Assembly (NCBI GenBank): GCA_023391275.1
Contig: JAEWBE010000087.1
Span: forward strand, 1 to 19,464
Length of the DNA: 19,464 nt
Source: Bacillota bacterium
GTDB taxonomy: Bacteria; Bacillota; Clostridia; Oscillospirales; Acutalibacteraceae
Direction of reading: 5' to 3'
The position numbers and the translations under genes are program-made. Numbering within the stretch: position 1 is the first letter of the stretch; the number at the start of each line of letters is the position of its first letter. Positions 1-7,991 of this stretch are shown one piece after another. Below the pieces are notes generated by a model, which had not been told where the DNA came from, did no database searches, and worked only from the letters and a program-made list of their open reading frames with translations.

Positions 1-22
1 CCTATTGTTTTATCGGAGATGA
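1..22 (+). CDS. Possible 3' end of the gene before ntpA (V-ATPase subunit F?)
   Basis: Only a few codons are inside the window. The second reading frame ends in Leu-Leu-Phe-Tyr-Arg-Arg and a TGA at 20-22, five bases before the subunit A start. Clostridial V-ATPase operons usually have the small subunit F directly before A, and I recall that its C-terminus often ends in a short Ile-Leu-Phe-like stretch, which is the only reason for this guess. Frame one also closes, with TAG at 25-27, so the frame is not settled. Very low certainty. Confidence 0.22.
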
Positions 23-27
23 ATTAG

Positions 28-1788
28 ATGGAAAATCAGAATGTGATATATGGCATTAACGGCCCCGTTGTCACCGTTAAAGGCACGCGCAGCTTCTCCA
101 TGATGGAGATGGTGTACGTGGGAAATGAACGTCTTGTCGGTGAAATCATTGGGATTACCGATAAGATCACGACAATTCAGGTTTATGAAGAAACAACCGG
201 GTTAAACACAGGCGAGCCTGTTTACGGTACCGGCAGCCCAATGAATGTAACACTGGGCCCCGGCATTATCGATAATATTTTCGATGGTATTGAACGCCCG
301 CTCAAAGGCATTGCAGAGCAGTCCGGCTCGTTTATTTCACGCGGCAGCAGTGTTTCCCCTCTGGATGAAACGAAGCTGTGGGACGTGACCGTGACCGCAA
401 AAGTCGGTGATCAGTTGAAGGGCGGCGATATTTATGCCGAATGCCCGGAGACAACAATCATTAAACACAAATGTATGATTCCGCCGCGGCTTTCCGGTGT
501 TGTTACCAAAGCAAGCGAAAGCGGGCAGTACAAAATAAACGATACGATTCTTGAATTAACGGATGCCAAAGGCGAAGTGCACCCGCTGACCCTGTGCCAG
601 CGATGGCCAATCCGTACTCCGCGCCCTGTGTCGGAACGTTTGCAGAGCAAGGTTCCGCTGATTACCGGTCAGCGAATTATCGACACCCTCTTCCCCATTT
701 CCAAGGGAGGTACCGCGGCGATTCCGGGAGGGTTTGGAACAGGTAAAACCATGACACAGCACCAACTGGCAAAATGGTGCGATGCGGATATTATCGTTTA
801 CGTTGGCTGCGGTGAACGTGGCAATGAAATGAGCCAGGTGCTTGATGAGTTTTCGGAACTGATTGACCCGAAATCCGGAAGGCCGATGACCGACCGTACC
901 GTGCTGATTGCCAATACAAGCAATATGCCGGTTGCAGCGCGTGAAGCGTCCATTTACACCGGAATTACGCTTGGCGAATATTACCGCGACATGGGGTATC
1001 ATGTGGCGATTATGGCAGACTCCACCTCCCGCTGGGCGGAAGCATTACGTGAAATTTCAGGACGTCTGGAAGAAATGCCCGCCGAGGAAGGCTTCCCCGC
1101 CTACCTGCCGAGCCGCCTTTCCGAGTTCTATGAGCGTGCCGGATTGGTCAACAACCTGAACGGAAGCAATGGTTCTATTACGATCATCGGCGCCGTTTCC
1201 CCTCAGGGCTCCGACTTTTCCGAGCCTGTCACACAGAACACCAAACGTTTTACCCGCTGTTTCTGGGCTCTGGACAAGGCTTTGGCCTATGCCAGACATT
1301 ATCCCGCCATCAACTGGACACAAAGCTACAGTGAATATTTCATCGACCTTGATCCATGGTATACGGAACAGGTCGGCGAAGATTTCATCAAATACCGCAA
1401 AAAAATCAACCGTATCCTGCAGGAAGAAAACAAGCTGATGGAAATTGTCAAGCTGATTGGTTCCGACGTTCTGCCGGACGACCAAAAGCTGGTGATTGAA
1501 ACCGCCCGCGTAATCCGCGTTGGTTTTTTACAGCAAAACGCATTCCACGCGGAGGACACTTTTGTTCCGCTTGAAAAGCAAAAGCTGATGATGAAGGTGA
1601 TCCTGTATCTTTATAAAAAATCAAAACAGCTGATTGCCGCTAATGTGCCCATTTCGGGAATTTTGGGATCCGGCCTGTTTGACAAGCTGGTTAAGATGAA
1701 ATATGATATTCCAAATAACAAACCGGAAATGTTTGATGATTATATTGCGGAAATAGACAAAACACTCGCCGGCATAATGGCTGCTTGA
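28..1788 (+). CDS. ntpA: V-type ATP synthase catalytic subunit A
   Basis: Catalytic subunit of the rotary V/A-type ATPase head (A3B3), which couples ATP hydrolysis or synthesis to H+ or Na+ movement across the cytoplasmic membrane. The 586 residues match the usual length of about 590. A beta-barrel N-terminal domain is followed by the non-homologous insertion typical of A subunits (about 115-190). The P-loop GGFGTGKT is at 234-241, the catalytic-glutamate motif GERGNE at 262-267, and the MADSTSRWAEALRE segment lies near 330-345. The ATG follows a GGAG 6 bases after the start of the TCGGAG stretch at 13-18. It is first of three ATPase genes here; subunit B starts 52 bases later and D follows, the standard A-B-D order. 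The upstream operon genes (stator and rotor-ring subunits) lie outside the window. The ion carried cannot be told from this subunit. Identification is very secure; clostridial annotators may also use atpA. Confidence 0.97.
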   Translation: MENQNVIYGINGPVVTVKGTRSFSMMEMVYVGNERLVGEIIGITDKITTIQVYEETTGLNTGEPVYGTGSPMNVTLGPGIIDNIFDGIERPLKGIAEQSGSFISRGSSVSPLDETKLWDVTVTAKVGDQLKGGDIYAECPETTIIKHKCMIPPRLSGVVTKASESGQYKINDTILELTDAKGEVHPLTLCQRWPIRTPRPVSERLQSKVPLITGQRIIDTLFPISKGGTAAIPGGFGTGKTMTQHQLAKWCDADIIVYVGCGERGNEMSQVLDEFSELIDPKSGRPMTDRTVLIANTSNMPVAAREASIYTGITLGEYYRDMGYHVAIMADSTSRWAEALREISGRLEEMPAEEGFPAYLPSRLSEFYERAGLVNNLNGSNGSITIIGAVSPQGSDFSEPVTQNTKRFTRCFWALDKALAYARHYPAINWTQSYSEYFIDLDPWYTEQVGEDFIKYRKKINRILQEENKLMEIVKLIGSDVLPDDQKLVIETARVIRVGFLQQNAFHAEDTFVPLEKQKLMMKVILYLYKKSKQLIAANVPISGILGSGLFDKLVKMKYDIPNNKPEMFDDYIAEIDKTLAGIMAA

Positions 1789-1805
1789 CGTCCGGTTTTC
1801 GGATG
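1789..1805 (+). promoter_or_regulatory. Small hairpin between ntpA and ntpB
   Basis: CGTCCG (1789-1794) pairs with CGGATG (1800-1805) around a GTTTT loop, giving six pairs including one G-T wobble, directly after the ntpA stop. There is no T-run, so it is not a terminator. It could protect the 3' end of the ntpA message after processing; this is inference. Confidence 0.3.
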
Positions 1806-1840
1806 AAATAAATAATTTTACCTAAGAAGGTGGTTACACC

Positions 1841-3271
1841 ATGATTCTTGATTATATTGGCCTGAAGGAAATTAATGGTTCGTTAATTATTCTGGACGAT
1901 GTTGACAACGCCTCGTTTGAAGAAGTTGTCGATATCCGGCTGGAAGACGGAACCATGCGTCAGGGCAGAATCGTGCAAATGGAAGGCAATCGTGTTGTCA
2001 TTCAGGTTTTTGAAGGAACACGTGGTATTTCCCTTGATAACACCCGCACCAGACTGATGGGTCATCCAATGGAAATGCCTCTTTCGCCTGAAATTCTCGG
2101 CCGTGTTTTTGACGGTGCCGGCCGCCCGATTGACGGGCTGGGCAACATTTTTCCGGTGAAGCGGGCCAACATTAACGGTACCCCCATCAATCCGGTATCC
2201 AGAATATATCCGAAAAACTATATTAACACAGGCATTTCTACGATTGATACGCTGATGACCCTGATCCGGGGCCAAAAGCTTCCCATATTTTCCGGTTCCG
2301 GCATGAAACACAATGAACTTGCCGTACAAATCGCAAGGCAGGCTAAAATCAGCGACGACAGCGGGGAGCATTTTGCAATTGTTTTCGCCGCAATGGGCGT
2401 AAAAAACGATGTTGCCGAATATTTTCGCCGTTCGTTCGATGAATCCGGCGTACTGCAAAAGGTTGTTATGTTCCTGAACCTTTCAAACGACCCTATTATC
2501 GAAAGAATCTTAACGCCGCGCTGTGCTTTGACGGTGGCTGAATACCTGGCCTTTGAACTCGGCATGCACATTCTTGTCATCATGACAGATATGACTTCCT
2601 ACGCGGAAGCACTGCGTGAGTTCAGTTCATCCAAGGGTGAGATTCCGGGAAGAAAGGGATTCCCCGGTTATTTATATTCTGACCTTGCCTCCCTTTACGA
2701 GCGAGCCGGAATGGTTAAGGGTAAAAAGGGTTCCGTAACACAAATTCCTATTCTGACTATGCCAAATGACGATGTCACTCATCCTGTACCCGATCTGACC
2801 GGTTATATCACTGAAGGACAGATTGTTCTTGACCGTACGATGGACAGCGCAGGCACGTACCCTCCCGTTGCAGTGCTTCCCTCCCTTTCCCGTTTGATGA
2901 AGGACGGTATTGGCGAAGGCTACACCCGCGAAGACCACTCCTCGGTTTCCAACCAGCTGTTTGCGTCCTATGCGAAAGTGATGGATGCACGCTCCCTTGC
3001 TTCTGTAATCGGCGAAGAGGAACTCTCCCCTACTGATAAAAAATATATTGACTTCGGGAAGCGCTTTGAGGCCCAGTTTGTAAATCAGGGCGCAAACGAA
3101 AACCGAACCATCGAGCAAAGTCTTGATTTAGGCTGGAATTTACTCGCAACACTGCCCCGTGAAGAGCTGGACCGTGTCGATGCCGCCACGCTCGATAAAT
3201 ACTATGAAAAAGCCAAAGAACAGCAACAAAGCGCCGAAAAAGCAAAAGATACAGGCAGCACCCAACGGTGA
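1841..3271 (+). CDS. ntpB: V-type ATP synthase non-catalytic subunit B
   Basis: Regulatory, non-catalytic subunit alternating with A in the A3B3 head of the V/A-type ATPase. The 476 residues are close to the family norm of about 460. The P-loop position carries IFSGSGMKHNE (about 149-159) instead of a Walker A, which is what separates B from A and indicates nucleotide is not hydrolysed here. The motifs MTSYAEALREFSSSKGEIPG and GFPGYLYSDLASLYERAG are conserved B-subunit segments at the A/B interface, where B supplies the arginine that completes the catalytic site. The C-terminus is a short, charged, Gln/Lys-rich tail (EKAKEQQQSAEKAKDTGST), longer than strictly needed for the fold. The ATG follows AAGAAGGTGG with good spacing. 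It is cotranscribed with ntpA and ntpD. Confidence 0.97.
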   Translation: MILDYIGLKEINGSLIILDDVDNASFEEVVDIRLEDGTMRQGRIVQMEGNRVVIQVFEGTRGISLDNTRTRLMGHPMEMPLSPEILGRVFDGAGRPIDGLGNIFPVKRANINGTPINPVSRIYPKNYINTGISTIDTLMTLIRGQKLPIFSGSGMKHNELAVQIARQAKISDDSGEHFAIVFAAMGVKNDVAEYFRRSFDESGVLQKVVMFLNLSNDPIIERILTPRCALTVAEYLAFELGMHILVIMTDMTSYAEALREFSSSKGEIPGRKGFPGYLYSDLASLYERAGMVKGKKGSVTQIPILTMPNDDVTHPVPDLTGYITEGQIVLDRTMDSAGTYPPVAVLPSLSRLMKDGIGEGYTREDHSSVSNQLFASYAKVMDARSLASVIGEEELSPTDKKYIDFGKRFEAQFVNQGANENRTIEQSLDLGWNLLATLPREELDRVDAATLDKYYEKAKEQQQSAEKAKDTGSTQR

Positions 3272-3287
3272 CAGCTATAAGGATTTC

Positions 3288-3308
3288 AATTGTAAGCACT
3301 GTACAATT
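3288..3308 (+). promoter_or_regulatory. Inverted repeat between ntpB and ntpD
   Basis: AATTGTA (3288-3294) and TACAATT (3302-3308) are perfect 7-base arms around a 7-base spacer. It lies 16 bases after the ntpB stop and just before the strong ntpD ribosome binding site at 3321-3328. After the right arm comes TTGTTG rather than a clean T-run, so it is at most a leaky terminator; an mRNA processing hairpin or a protein site are alternatives. Confidence 0.4.
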
Positions 3309-3334
3309 TTGTTGACCGAAGGAGGTGAACCGTC

Positions 3335-3952
3335 TTGAGTGATCAAATCGTTCCAACCAAAGGCAATTTGCTCGCGACCAAAAAAACGCTTGAGCTTTCC
3401 CGTACGGGTTTTGAACTGCTTGACCGCAAGCGGAATATTTTAATACGGGAAATGATGGCCCTGATCGGCCGGGCTGCAAAAATACAGGATCAGATTGATA
3501 ATACTTATGATGAAGCATACGCCGCTCTTCAAAAAGCAAATATTACACTTGGCATCAGCGGTGAACTTTCCCGCACAGTGCCGATTGACAATAATTTAAA
3601 TGTTGCTTACAGAAGTGTTATGGGCGTAGAAATTCCAATGGTTTCACTTGATACGGCAAGTATTCCGATTCCCTTTGGACTGAACGCAACCAATATTATA
3701 TTGGATAATGCATATAACAAATTCAATGAAGTAAAGCGCCTGACCGCTGAGCTGGCCGAAGTTGAAAACAGTGTTTACCGGCTTGCCGACGCAATTAAAA
3801 AAACACAGAAACGCGCAAATGCACTGAAAAATATTATGATTCCCCGCTTTGAGGCAGGTGTGAAAATGATTACCAATGCGCTTGAAGAAAAGGACAGAGA
3901 AGAATTTTCCCGTCTGAAAGTCATTAAGCATCAAAAAAACAACTTATCATAA
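3335..3952 (+). CDS. ntpD: V-type ATP synthase subunit D (central shaft)
   Basis: Subunit D forms the long antiparallel coiled-coil of the rotor shaft that turns inside A3B3 and transmits torque to the membrane ring. The 205-residue length matches the family. The N-terminal segment IVPTKGNLLATKKTLELSRTG and the C-terminal helix rich in Lys, Arg and Glu (about 140-195) are the two shaft helices; the central part carries the expected short globular region. The start is TTG at 3335, chosen because a near-perfect GGAGGTGA at 3321-3328 sits 6 bases upstream and because translation from there gives the family's standard N-terminus. It is the last gene of the operon, followed by a strong terminator. 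D is needed at one copy per three A and three B, so a weak start codon may help set the ratio (inference). Confidence 0.95.
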   Translation: MSDQIVPTKGNLLATKKTLELSRTGFELLDRKRNILIREMMALIGRAAKIQDQIDNTYDEAYAALQKANITLGISGELSRTVPIDNNLNVAYRSVMGVEIPMVSLDTASIPIPFGLNATNIILDNAYNKFNEVKRLTAELAEVENSVYRLADAIKKTQKRANALKNIMIPRFEAGVKMITNALEEKDREEFSRLKVIKHQKNNLS

Positions 3953-3968
3953 AACTGATATCAGACTG

Positions 3969-4018
3969 TGCAAAACTCCCCCGGCTGCAGAAAAAACTAC
4001 AGCCGGGGGAGTTTTGCA
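3969..4018 (+). terminator. Strong terminator of the V-ATPase operon
   Basis: A perfect 19-base-pair inverted repeat: left arm 3969-3987 (starts TGCAAAACTCCCCC), loop 3988-3999 (A-rich), right arm 4000-4018. The T-run (GTTTTG) lies within the right arm, paired with the A-run of the left arm, so the structure reads the same from either strand. It begins 16 bases after the ntpD stop. Confidence 0.85.
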
Positions 4019-4090
4019 GTGAAATAAAGAGTATTATTTATTAAATGCCAAATTCTTTTATGCAAAATTGCTTTATGATTTTTAACGATC

Positions 4091-4117
4091 ACCAAAAAGT
4101 TTCTTTCTCATATATTA
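4091..4117 (+). promoter_or_regulatory. Sigma-K-like sporulation promoter candidate for the ytaF-like gene
   Basis: AC at 4091-4092, then 16 bases, then CATATATTA at 4109-4117. This fits the Bacillus sigma-K consensus AC-N16/17-CATAnnnTA at every fixed base. I find no reasonable housekeeping -35 at the right distance from TATATT (4111-4116). The predicted start would leave a leader of about 80 bases before the gene. The motif is short, so this is suggestive only. Confidence 0.4.
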
Positions 4118-4203
4118 AACTATGCTGTTTTTCACGCCCGCAAAAGGGCTCAACGAAACGGCACAGTTTGAAAAGCCAGAATATCTGAGAAAGAGGGTCG
4201 GAA

Positions 4204-4818
4204 ATGGCTTTAATTTTTTCCTCACTATTGTTCAGTTTATCCTTTAATCTGGACAATATCGTCATAGGGGCCGCCTATGGCATTAAGAAAATAAAAATCG
4301 GCATTCGTGCAAATCTAATCATCGCGGCCGTAACCTCAGTGGGAACCTACTTATCCATGTCGCTTGGCAAGTATATATCGGAATTTTTTCCCGATTCCTG
4401 CGCCAACACGTTAGGCGCGGCAGCCGTTGGGCTGTTGGGCCTGTATTTTATCATTCAGAGCATCGTCAAACTGATCAGGAACACGAAGCCAAAAGAACTG
4501 GCATTAAAAGATGTTGACGATATGATGGAATACGCGGTAAAGTCAGACTTAGACCGCAACGGAAATATCGACAAAAAAGAGGCCTTTTTGATCGCGCTCG
4601 GGTTAATGCTGAATAACCTTGGCACCGGAATAACCGCCAGCATAACAAAAGTAAATGTTCCCCTGACTACCACGGCAACTTTTTTCCTGAGTATCCTCAC
4701 GGTTCTTTTAGGTCAGGCAGTGGGCAACCGTGCCTTCGGAAGGGTGTTTGGAAAATACGCGCCCCTGTTTTCCGGCATCTTGCTGGTGATACTTGGTTTC
4801 TTTGAATATTATCATTAA
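4204..4818 (+). CDS. ytaF: YtaF-type sporulation membrane protein (MntP/LysE-like fold)
   Basis: A 204-residue integral membrane protein with six predicted membrane segments in two related halves, of the MntP-like family to which B. subtilis YtaF belongs. MntP members export manganese; the function of YtaF is not firmly known. The first half carries the family's Asp-Asn in helix 1 (SLSFNLDNIVIGAAYG, D17-N18). The second half has LMLNNLGTGITAS (N137-N138) at the equivalent place, where relatives usually have Asp. The loop between halves holds a complete EF-hand-like calcium motif, D115-L-D-R-N-G-N-I-D-K-K-E126. The ATG follows AGAGGG with 7-base spacing. The gene stands alone: terminator before it, converging minus-strand gene after it. 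No yybP-ykoY manganese riboswitch is visible in its leader. YtaF is the best call; a generic MntP-like exporter is the alternative. Confidence 0.82.
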   Translation: MALIFSSLLFSLSFNLDNIVIGAAYGIKKIKIGIRANLIIAAVTSVGTYLSMSLGKYISEFFPDSCANTLGAAAVGLLGLYFIIQSIVKLIRNTKPKELALKDVDDMMEYAVKSDLDRNGNIDKKEAFLIALGLMLNNLGTGITASITKVNVPLTTTATFFLSILTVLLGQAVGNRAFGRVFGKYAPLFSGILLVILGFFEYYH

Positions 4819-4889
4819 CATCCGTATACAAAGCAGCCAAACAACCGCATTAAGACAAAAGGCGCCGCAAAGAAAAAGGATTTACCGAT

Positions 4890-5114
4890 TTATCCCTGAA
4901 AAAGTTTATCCTGCTTTTTTTTTGCCCTGGAACGTTTTTGCGCGGTAGCCTCCGCATTGATGCTCAAGGTTCCCTCATTGTCATCAATATCCAGCACATC
5001 GCCCTCTTTAGCGCCCTGCGGCAATTCAGAAATTTCAATCGCGAAATATTTCTGTTCGCCATCCTCGCAGATTGCGTAGGTTCCTTCAAAGCGGTCAATG
5101 GTAAGCATTTTCAT
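4890..5114 (-). CDS. DUF3006 domain protein
   Basis: A 74-residue protein of the DUF3006 family, function unknown. Translation from ATG 5114 gives MKMLTIDRFEGTYAICEDG, the usual family opening (a small beta-rich domain with the IDRFEG motif), then an acidic middle (GDVLDIDDNEG) and a basic tail (AQKRSRAKKKQDK). An in-frame ATG at 5150 would add 12 residues; I prefer 5114 because AAAGGGG sits at the right distance and family members start there. It follows the MBL hydrolase gene by 65 bases. From general knowledge DUF3006 genes are often found beside MBL-fold hydrolases of the ComEC type, so a shared role is likely, but what it does is not known. It is the last gene of the minus-strand run. 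Confidence 0.78.
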   Translation of the reverse strand: MKMLTIDRFEGTYAICEDGEQKYFAIEISELPQGAKEGDVLDIDDNEGTLSINAEATAQKRSRAKKKQDKLFQG

Positions 5115-5179
5115 GTTTCTGTCCCCTTTTTGATTATTCAATGAATTCATAACAACCTTTTCCCACTATTTCACTGTTT

Positions 5180-6103
5180 TCAGCGCGCGGTAACGATGGA
5201 AATTGCTTTGCCGTCGCTCAGAAAAATCAGCGTGCCGCTGATATCTGTGCGGTAAATCTGAGCGCCCGCCGCGCTAAGCCGTTTCAGTACATCATCCTTT
5301 GGAAGATGATTGGTGTCGTCCGCCACGGAAATCGCAGCGTACTGCGGCTTTACAGCGTTTAAAAGCGCAGCTGTTGTGGAAGTGCTGCTGCCGTGATGCC
5401 CAACCTTCAGCACATTGGCAGAAAGGTCTGCGCGGCTTGCAATTAAATCGCTTTCTTCCTCCTTTTCGGCATCCCCCATTAAGAGAAAGCTTGTCCGGCC
5501 GTAGGTAAGACGCAGAACGATAGAATTATTATTGGTGCTGTCCCCCGGTTTTACCGGAGCGAGCACCTGAACTTTTAAATCCCCAAGAAAAAAGGAATCC
5601 CCGCTTTTCGGCGTGGTCACAGATAGCTTTTTCTGCTTCAAAGCAGCCTGTGCAGAAAGGTATTCCCCACTGGAAGGGATCAGAGGTTCCGGAATTTCAG
5701 GAGCCAGATAACGACCGATTGGAAACCGGCTGATGATTTCGCTCAGCCCCCCGATATGGTCTTCATCCGGATGGGTGTTGACAACATAATCCAGCTTTCT
5801 TACACCACGCCGTTCCAGATACTCCGCAATTGGCTCCCCGCGATCCGTGGTTCCACCGTCTACCAGCATATATTTCCCCGCACATTCGATAAAAATGCTG
5901 TCGGCCTTGCCGACTTCGAGCACATGAACGGACATTGGACTGCGATCTGCCGCCGCGGAAAAATCATTCAGACCAAAAAAGCCAAAAACTTTATGCCACG
6001 AGGCCGCGGCCCCGTACGGCAGGAGCGCAACAACCACGCCCACCGCCAAAAGGAGCAGTAAGACACCCTTCAGCGCTTTTTTGTTGTCTTTTTGCTGCTC
6101 CAT
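5180..6103 (-). CDS. Membrane-anchored ComEC/Rec2-type MBL-fold hydrolase
   Basis: A 307-residue metallo-beta-lactamase-fold enzyme most like the C-terminal domain of ComEC, without the DNA-channel (competence) domain. Lys-rich residues 1-12 and a hydrophobic helix at about 13-31 predict a single anchor with the catalytic domain outside the cell. The metal motifs are present: H111-P-D113-E-D115-H116-IGG, GDAE with D211, and GHHGSS around H236-H237. Substrate is unknown; a phosphodiesterase or nuclease role on DNA is the family-based guess. The ATG at 6103 lies inside the end of the upstream YgiQ gene (34-base overlap), with GGGGAGAGG just upstream, so translation is probably coupled. No alternative Met occurs before residue 57, within the mature domain, so this start is safe. 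The DUF3006 gene follows. Confidence 0.88.
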   Translation of the reverse strand: MEQQKDNKKALKGVLLLLLAVGVVVALLPYGAAASWHKVFGFFGLNDFSAAADRSPMSVHVLEVGKADSIFIECAGKYMLVDGGTTDRGEPIAEYLERRGVRKLDYVVNTHPDEDHIGGLSEIISRFPIGRYLAPEIPEPLIPSSGEYLSAQAALKQKKLSVTTPKSGDSFFLGDLKVQVLAPVKPGDSTNNNSIVLRLTYGRTSFLLMGDAEKEEESDLIASRADLSANVLKVGHHGSSTSTTAALLNAVKPQYAAISVADDTNHLPKDDVLKRLSAAGAQIYRTDISGTLIFLSDGKAISIVTAR

Positions 6104-7941
6104 TTGACGTGCCTCTCCCCATTTTTCACTTGGGCGCGCCGCATTTCAACACTTGGGCGAACCAAACACTGATCACCCATGCCAATTAAATCGCTGCGGC
6201 CCGCCGCCTTTAATGCGGCTATTACCAAATCCTTGTTTTTAGGATTGAAATATTGCAGGAGTGCGCGCTGCATTGCCTTTTCGCGGTCCGTGCGCGGAAC
6301 GTAGATCTCTTTCAAAGTATAGGGATTCAGCCCCGTATAAAACATACAGGTGGAAATCGTACCCGGCGTGGGGTAAAAATCCTGCACCTGTTCCGGCCGC
6401 AGATGTTCCCGCTTCAAGAAGAGGGCAAGCTCGACTGCGTCCTTCAATGTGCTGCCGGGGTGAGAGGACATCAGGTACGGTACAAGGTACTGTTCCTTCC
6501 CGTCCTGCCTGCAAAGCTGAAAGAATTTTTTCTGGAATTTCAGGTAAGCTTCAATATGCGGCTTCCCCATGGCATCCAGAACCTCCGGGGTACAATGCTC
6601 CGGCGCAACTTTAAGCTGGCCGCTGACATGATATTTGACAAGCTCCCGAAAAAATGTATCATCCTTGTCTTCAATCAGATAATCGAAACGAATACCGGAA
6701 CGGATAAACACACGCTTTACTTTTGGCAGCGCGCGCAGCTTGCGCAAAATTCCGAGGTACTCCTCATGATCTACTTTGAGCGCCGGGCACGGTTTGGGAG
6801 CGAGACACTTTTTACCTCCCGAGCAAAGGCCGAGCTGCGCCTGTTTTTCGCAGGAGGGATGGCGGAAATTAGCGGTCGGGCCGCCGACATCGTGGATATA
6901 CCCTTTAAAGCGCGGGCTTTGCGTCAGCTTTTTTGCCTCGCGAAGAATGGACTCCTCGCTGCGCGCCGTAATCTCCCTTCCCTGATGAAACGCTATAGAA
7001 CAGAAATTACACGCGCCGAAGCAGCCGCGGTTCTGCGTAATGGAAAATTCAACTTCTTCAATGGCGGGAACGCCTCCCCTGCTTTCATAACAGGGATGAT
7101 AGGTGCGTTCATAAGGCAGATCATAAACTGAGTCAAGCTCCGGCTGTGTTAAAGGCGGCATCGGTGGGTTCTGCACCAGAATCGTGTTCCCGTGGCGCTG
7201 AATAATCTTGCGTCCGCGCACTGCGTCCTGCTCTTCCTGCTGTTTTCGGCAGGAAACCGCATACTCTTTTTTGTTTTTACATACCTGTTCAAAGCTTGGG
7301 CAGTCCACAGCCGGAACAGCACGGTATTCACTGGTCGGAACCGCGTAGCATGTTCCGCGGATATCCGTCATGGTGCTGACCGGCTCGCCGGAATAAAGGC
7401 GGCGCGCTATCTCAATCGTCTGGTTTTCACCCATGCCGAAAGTAAGCAAATCCGCACCGGAATCAAGAAGAACAGAAGGACGAATCGCGTCGTCCCAGTA
7501 ATCGTAATGGGCAAATCGGCGGAGGGAAGCTTCAAGCCCCCCGATGATCACCGGTACATCCGGATACAGTTCCTTTATTTTTTTAGTATAGACGATAACA
7601 GCCCTGTCAGGCCGCAATCCCGTTTTATGGCCGGGAGAATATGCGTCTTCGCTCCTGCGGCGGCGCGCAACGGTATAATGTGCCACCATAGAATCAATAT
7701 TGCCAGAGCTGACCATGAAGCCCAGCTTCGGCTTACCGAACCGGGTAAAATCTTTATCGCCGCGCCAGTCCGGCTGAGCCAGCACCGCAACACGGTAGCC
7801 GAATTTTTCGAGCAAACGCGAAATAATCGCCGTGCCGAAAGACGGATGGTCAACATAGGCGTCGCCGGTCACCACGACAAAATCCGGGGCGCCCCAGCCT
7901 AAAGCATCAATTTCTTCTTTTGTTATCGGTAAAAAAGCCAT
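6070..7941 (-). CDS. ygiQ: YgiQ-family radical SAM protein (UPF0313)
   Basis: A 623-residue radical S-adenosylmethionine protein of the YgiQ family; the reaction is not known. The N-terminal domain (about 1-290), resembling a cobalamin-binding-like fold region in this family, includes the typical stretch FVVVTGDAYVDHPSFG and IIGGLEASLRRFAHYDYWDD. The radical SAM cluster motif is C307-F-G-A-C311-N-F-C314 (CX3CX2C). A second group of cysteines follows at C364, C373, C379 and C385, as in family members, and may hold another iron-sulfur cluster (inference). The C-terminal part ends in a Lys/Arg-rich tail. The ATG follows AAAGGA 9 bases upstream. It starts 50 bases after ftsK and overlaps the MBL gene by 34 bases, so it probably shares their transcript. 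Confidence 0.94.
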   Translation of the reverse strand: MAFLPITKEEIDALGWGAPDFVVVTGDAYVDHPSFGTAIISRLLEKFGYRVAVLAQPDWRGDKDFTRFGKPKLGFMVSSGNIDSMVAHYTVARRRRSEDAYSPGHKTGLRPDRAVIVYTKKIKELYPDVPVIIGGLEASLRRFAHYDYWDDAIRPSVLLDSGADLLTFGMGENQTIEIARRLYSGEPVSTMTDIRGTCYAVPTSEYRAVPAVDCPSFEQVCKNKKEYAVSCRKQQEEQDAVRGRKIIQRHGNTILVQNPPMPPLTQPELDSVYDLPYERTYHPCYESRGGVPAIEEVEFSITQNRGCFGACNFCSIAFHQGREITARSEESILREAKKLTQSPRFKGYIHDVGGPTANFRHPSCEKQAQLGLCSGGKKCLAPKPCPALKVDHEEYLGILRKLRALPKVKRVFIRSGIRFDYLIEDKDDTFFRELVKYHVSGQLKVAPEHCTPEVLDAMGKPHIEAYLKFQKKFFQLCRQDGKEQYLVPYLMSSHPGSTLKDAVELALFLKREHLRPEQVQDFYPTPGTISTCMFYTGLNPYTLKEIYVPRTDREKAMQRALLQYFNPKNKDLVIAALKAAGRSDLIGMGDQCLVRPSVEMRRAQVKNGERHVKWSSKKTTKKR

Positions 7942-7991
7942 TCTTTAAATTCCTTTATATTTGGCTCAACAGGCCGGATCTATTTTTAATT

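Noticed and set aside
4019..4203. Possible manganese riboswitch (yybP-ykoY) before the MntP-like gene
   Set aside because: The conserved core of that riboswitch is not present; the only structure I see is a short GCCC-GCAAAA-GGGC hairpin.
4878..4895. Terminator for the minus-strand run at the end of the DUF3006 gene
   Set aside because: GGAT/ATCC arms pair but the next positions mismatch, leaving about four outer pairs before TTTTT on the minus strand. Too weak to call, though it is the only candidate there.
6253..7131. A 292-codon open frame on the plus strand inside the ygiQ gene
   Set aside because: It lies opposite a clearly coding gene with complete radical SAM motifs, its translation resembles no family, and there is no ribosome binding site. 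The other long frames opposite ntpA, ntpB, ftsK, acn and the DUF2207 gene were rejected for the same reason.
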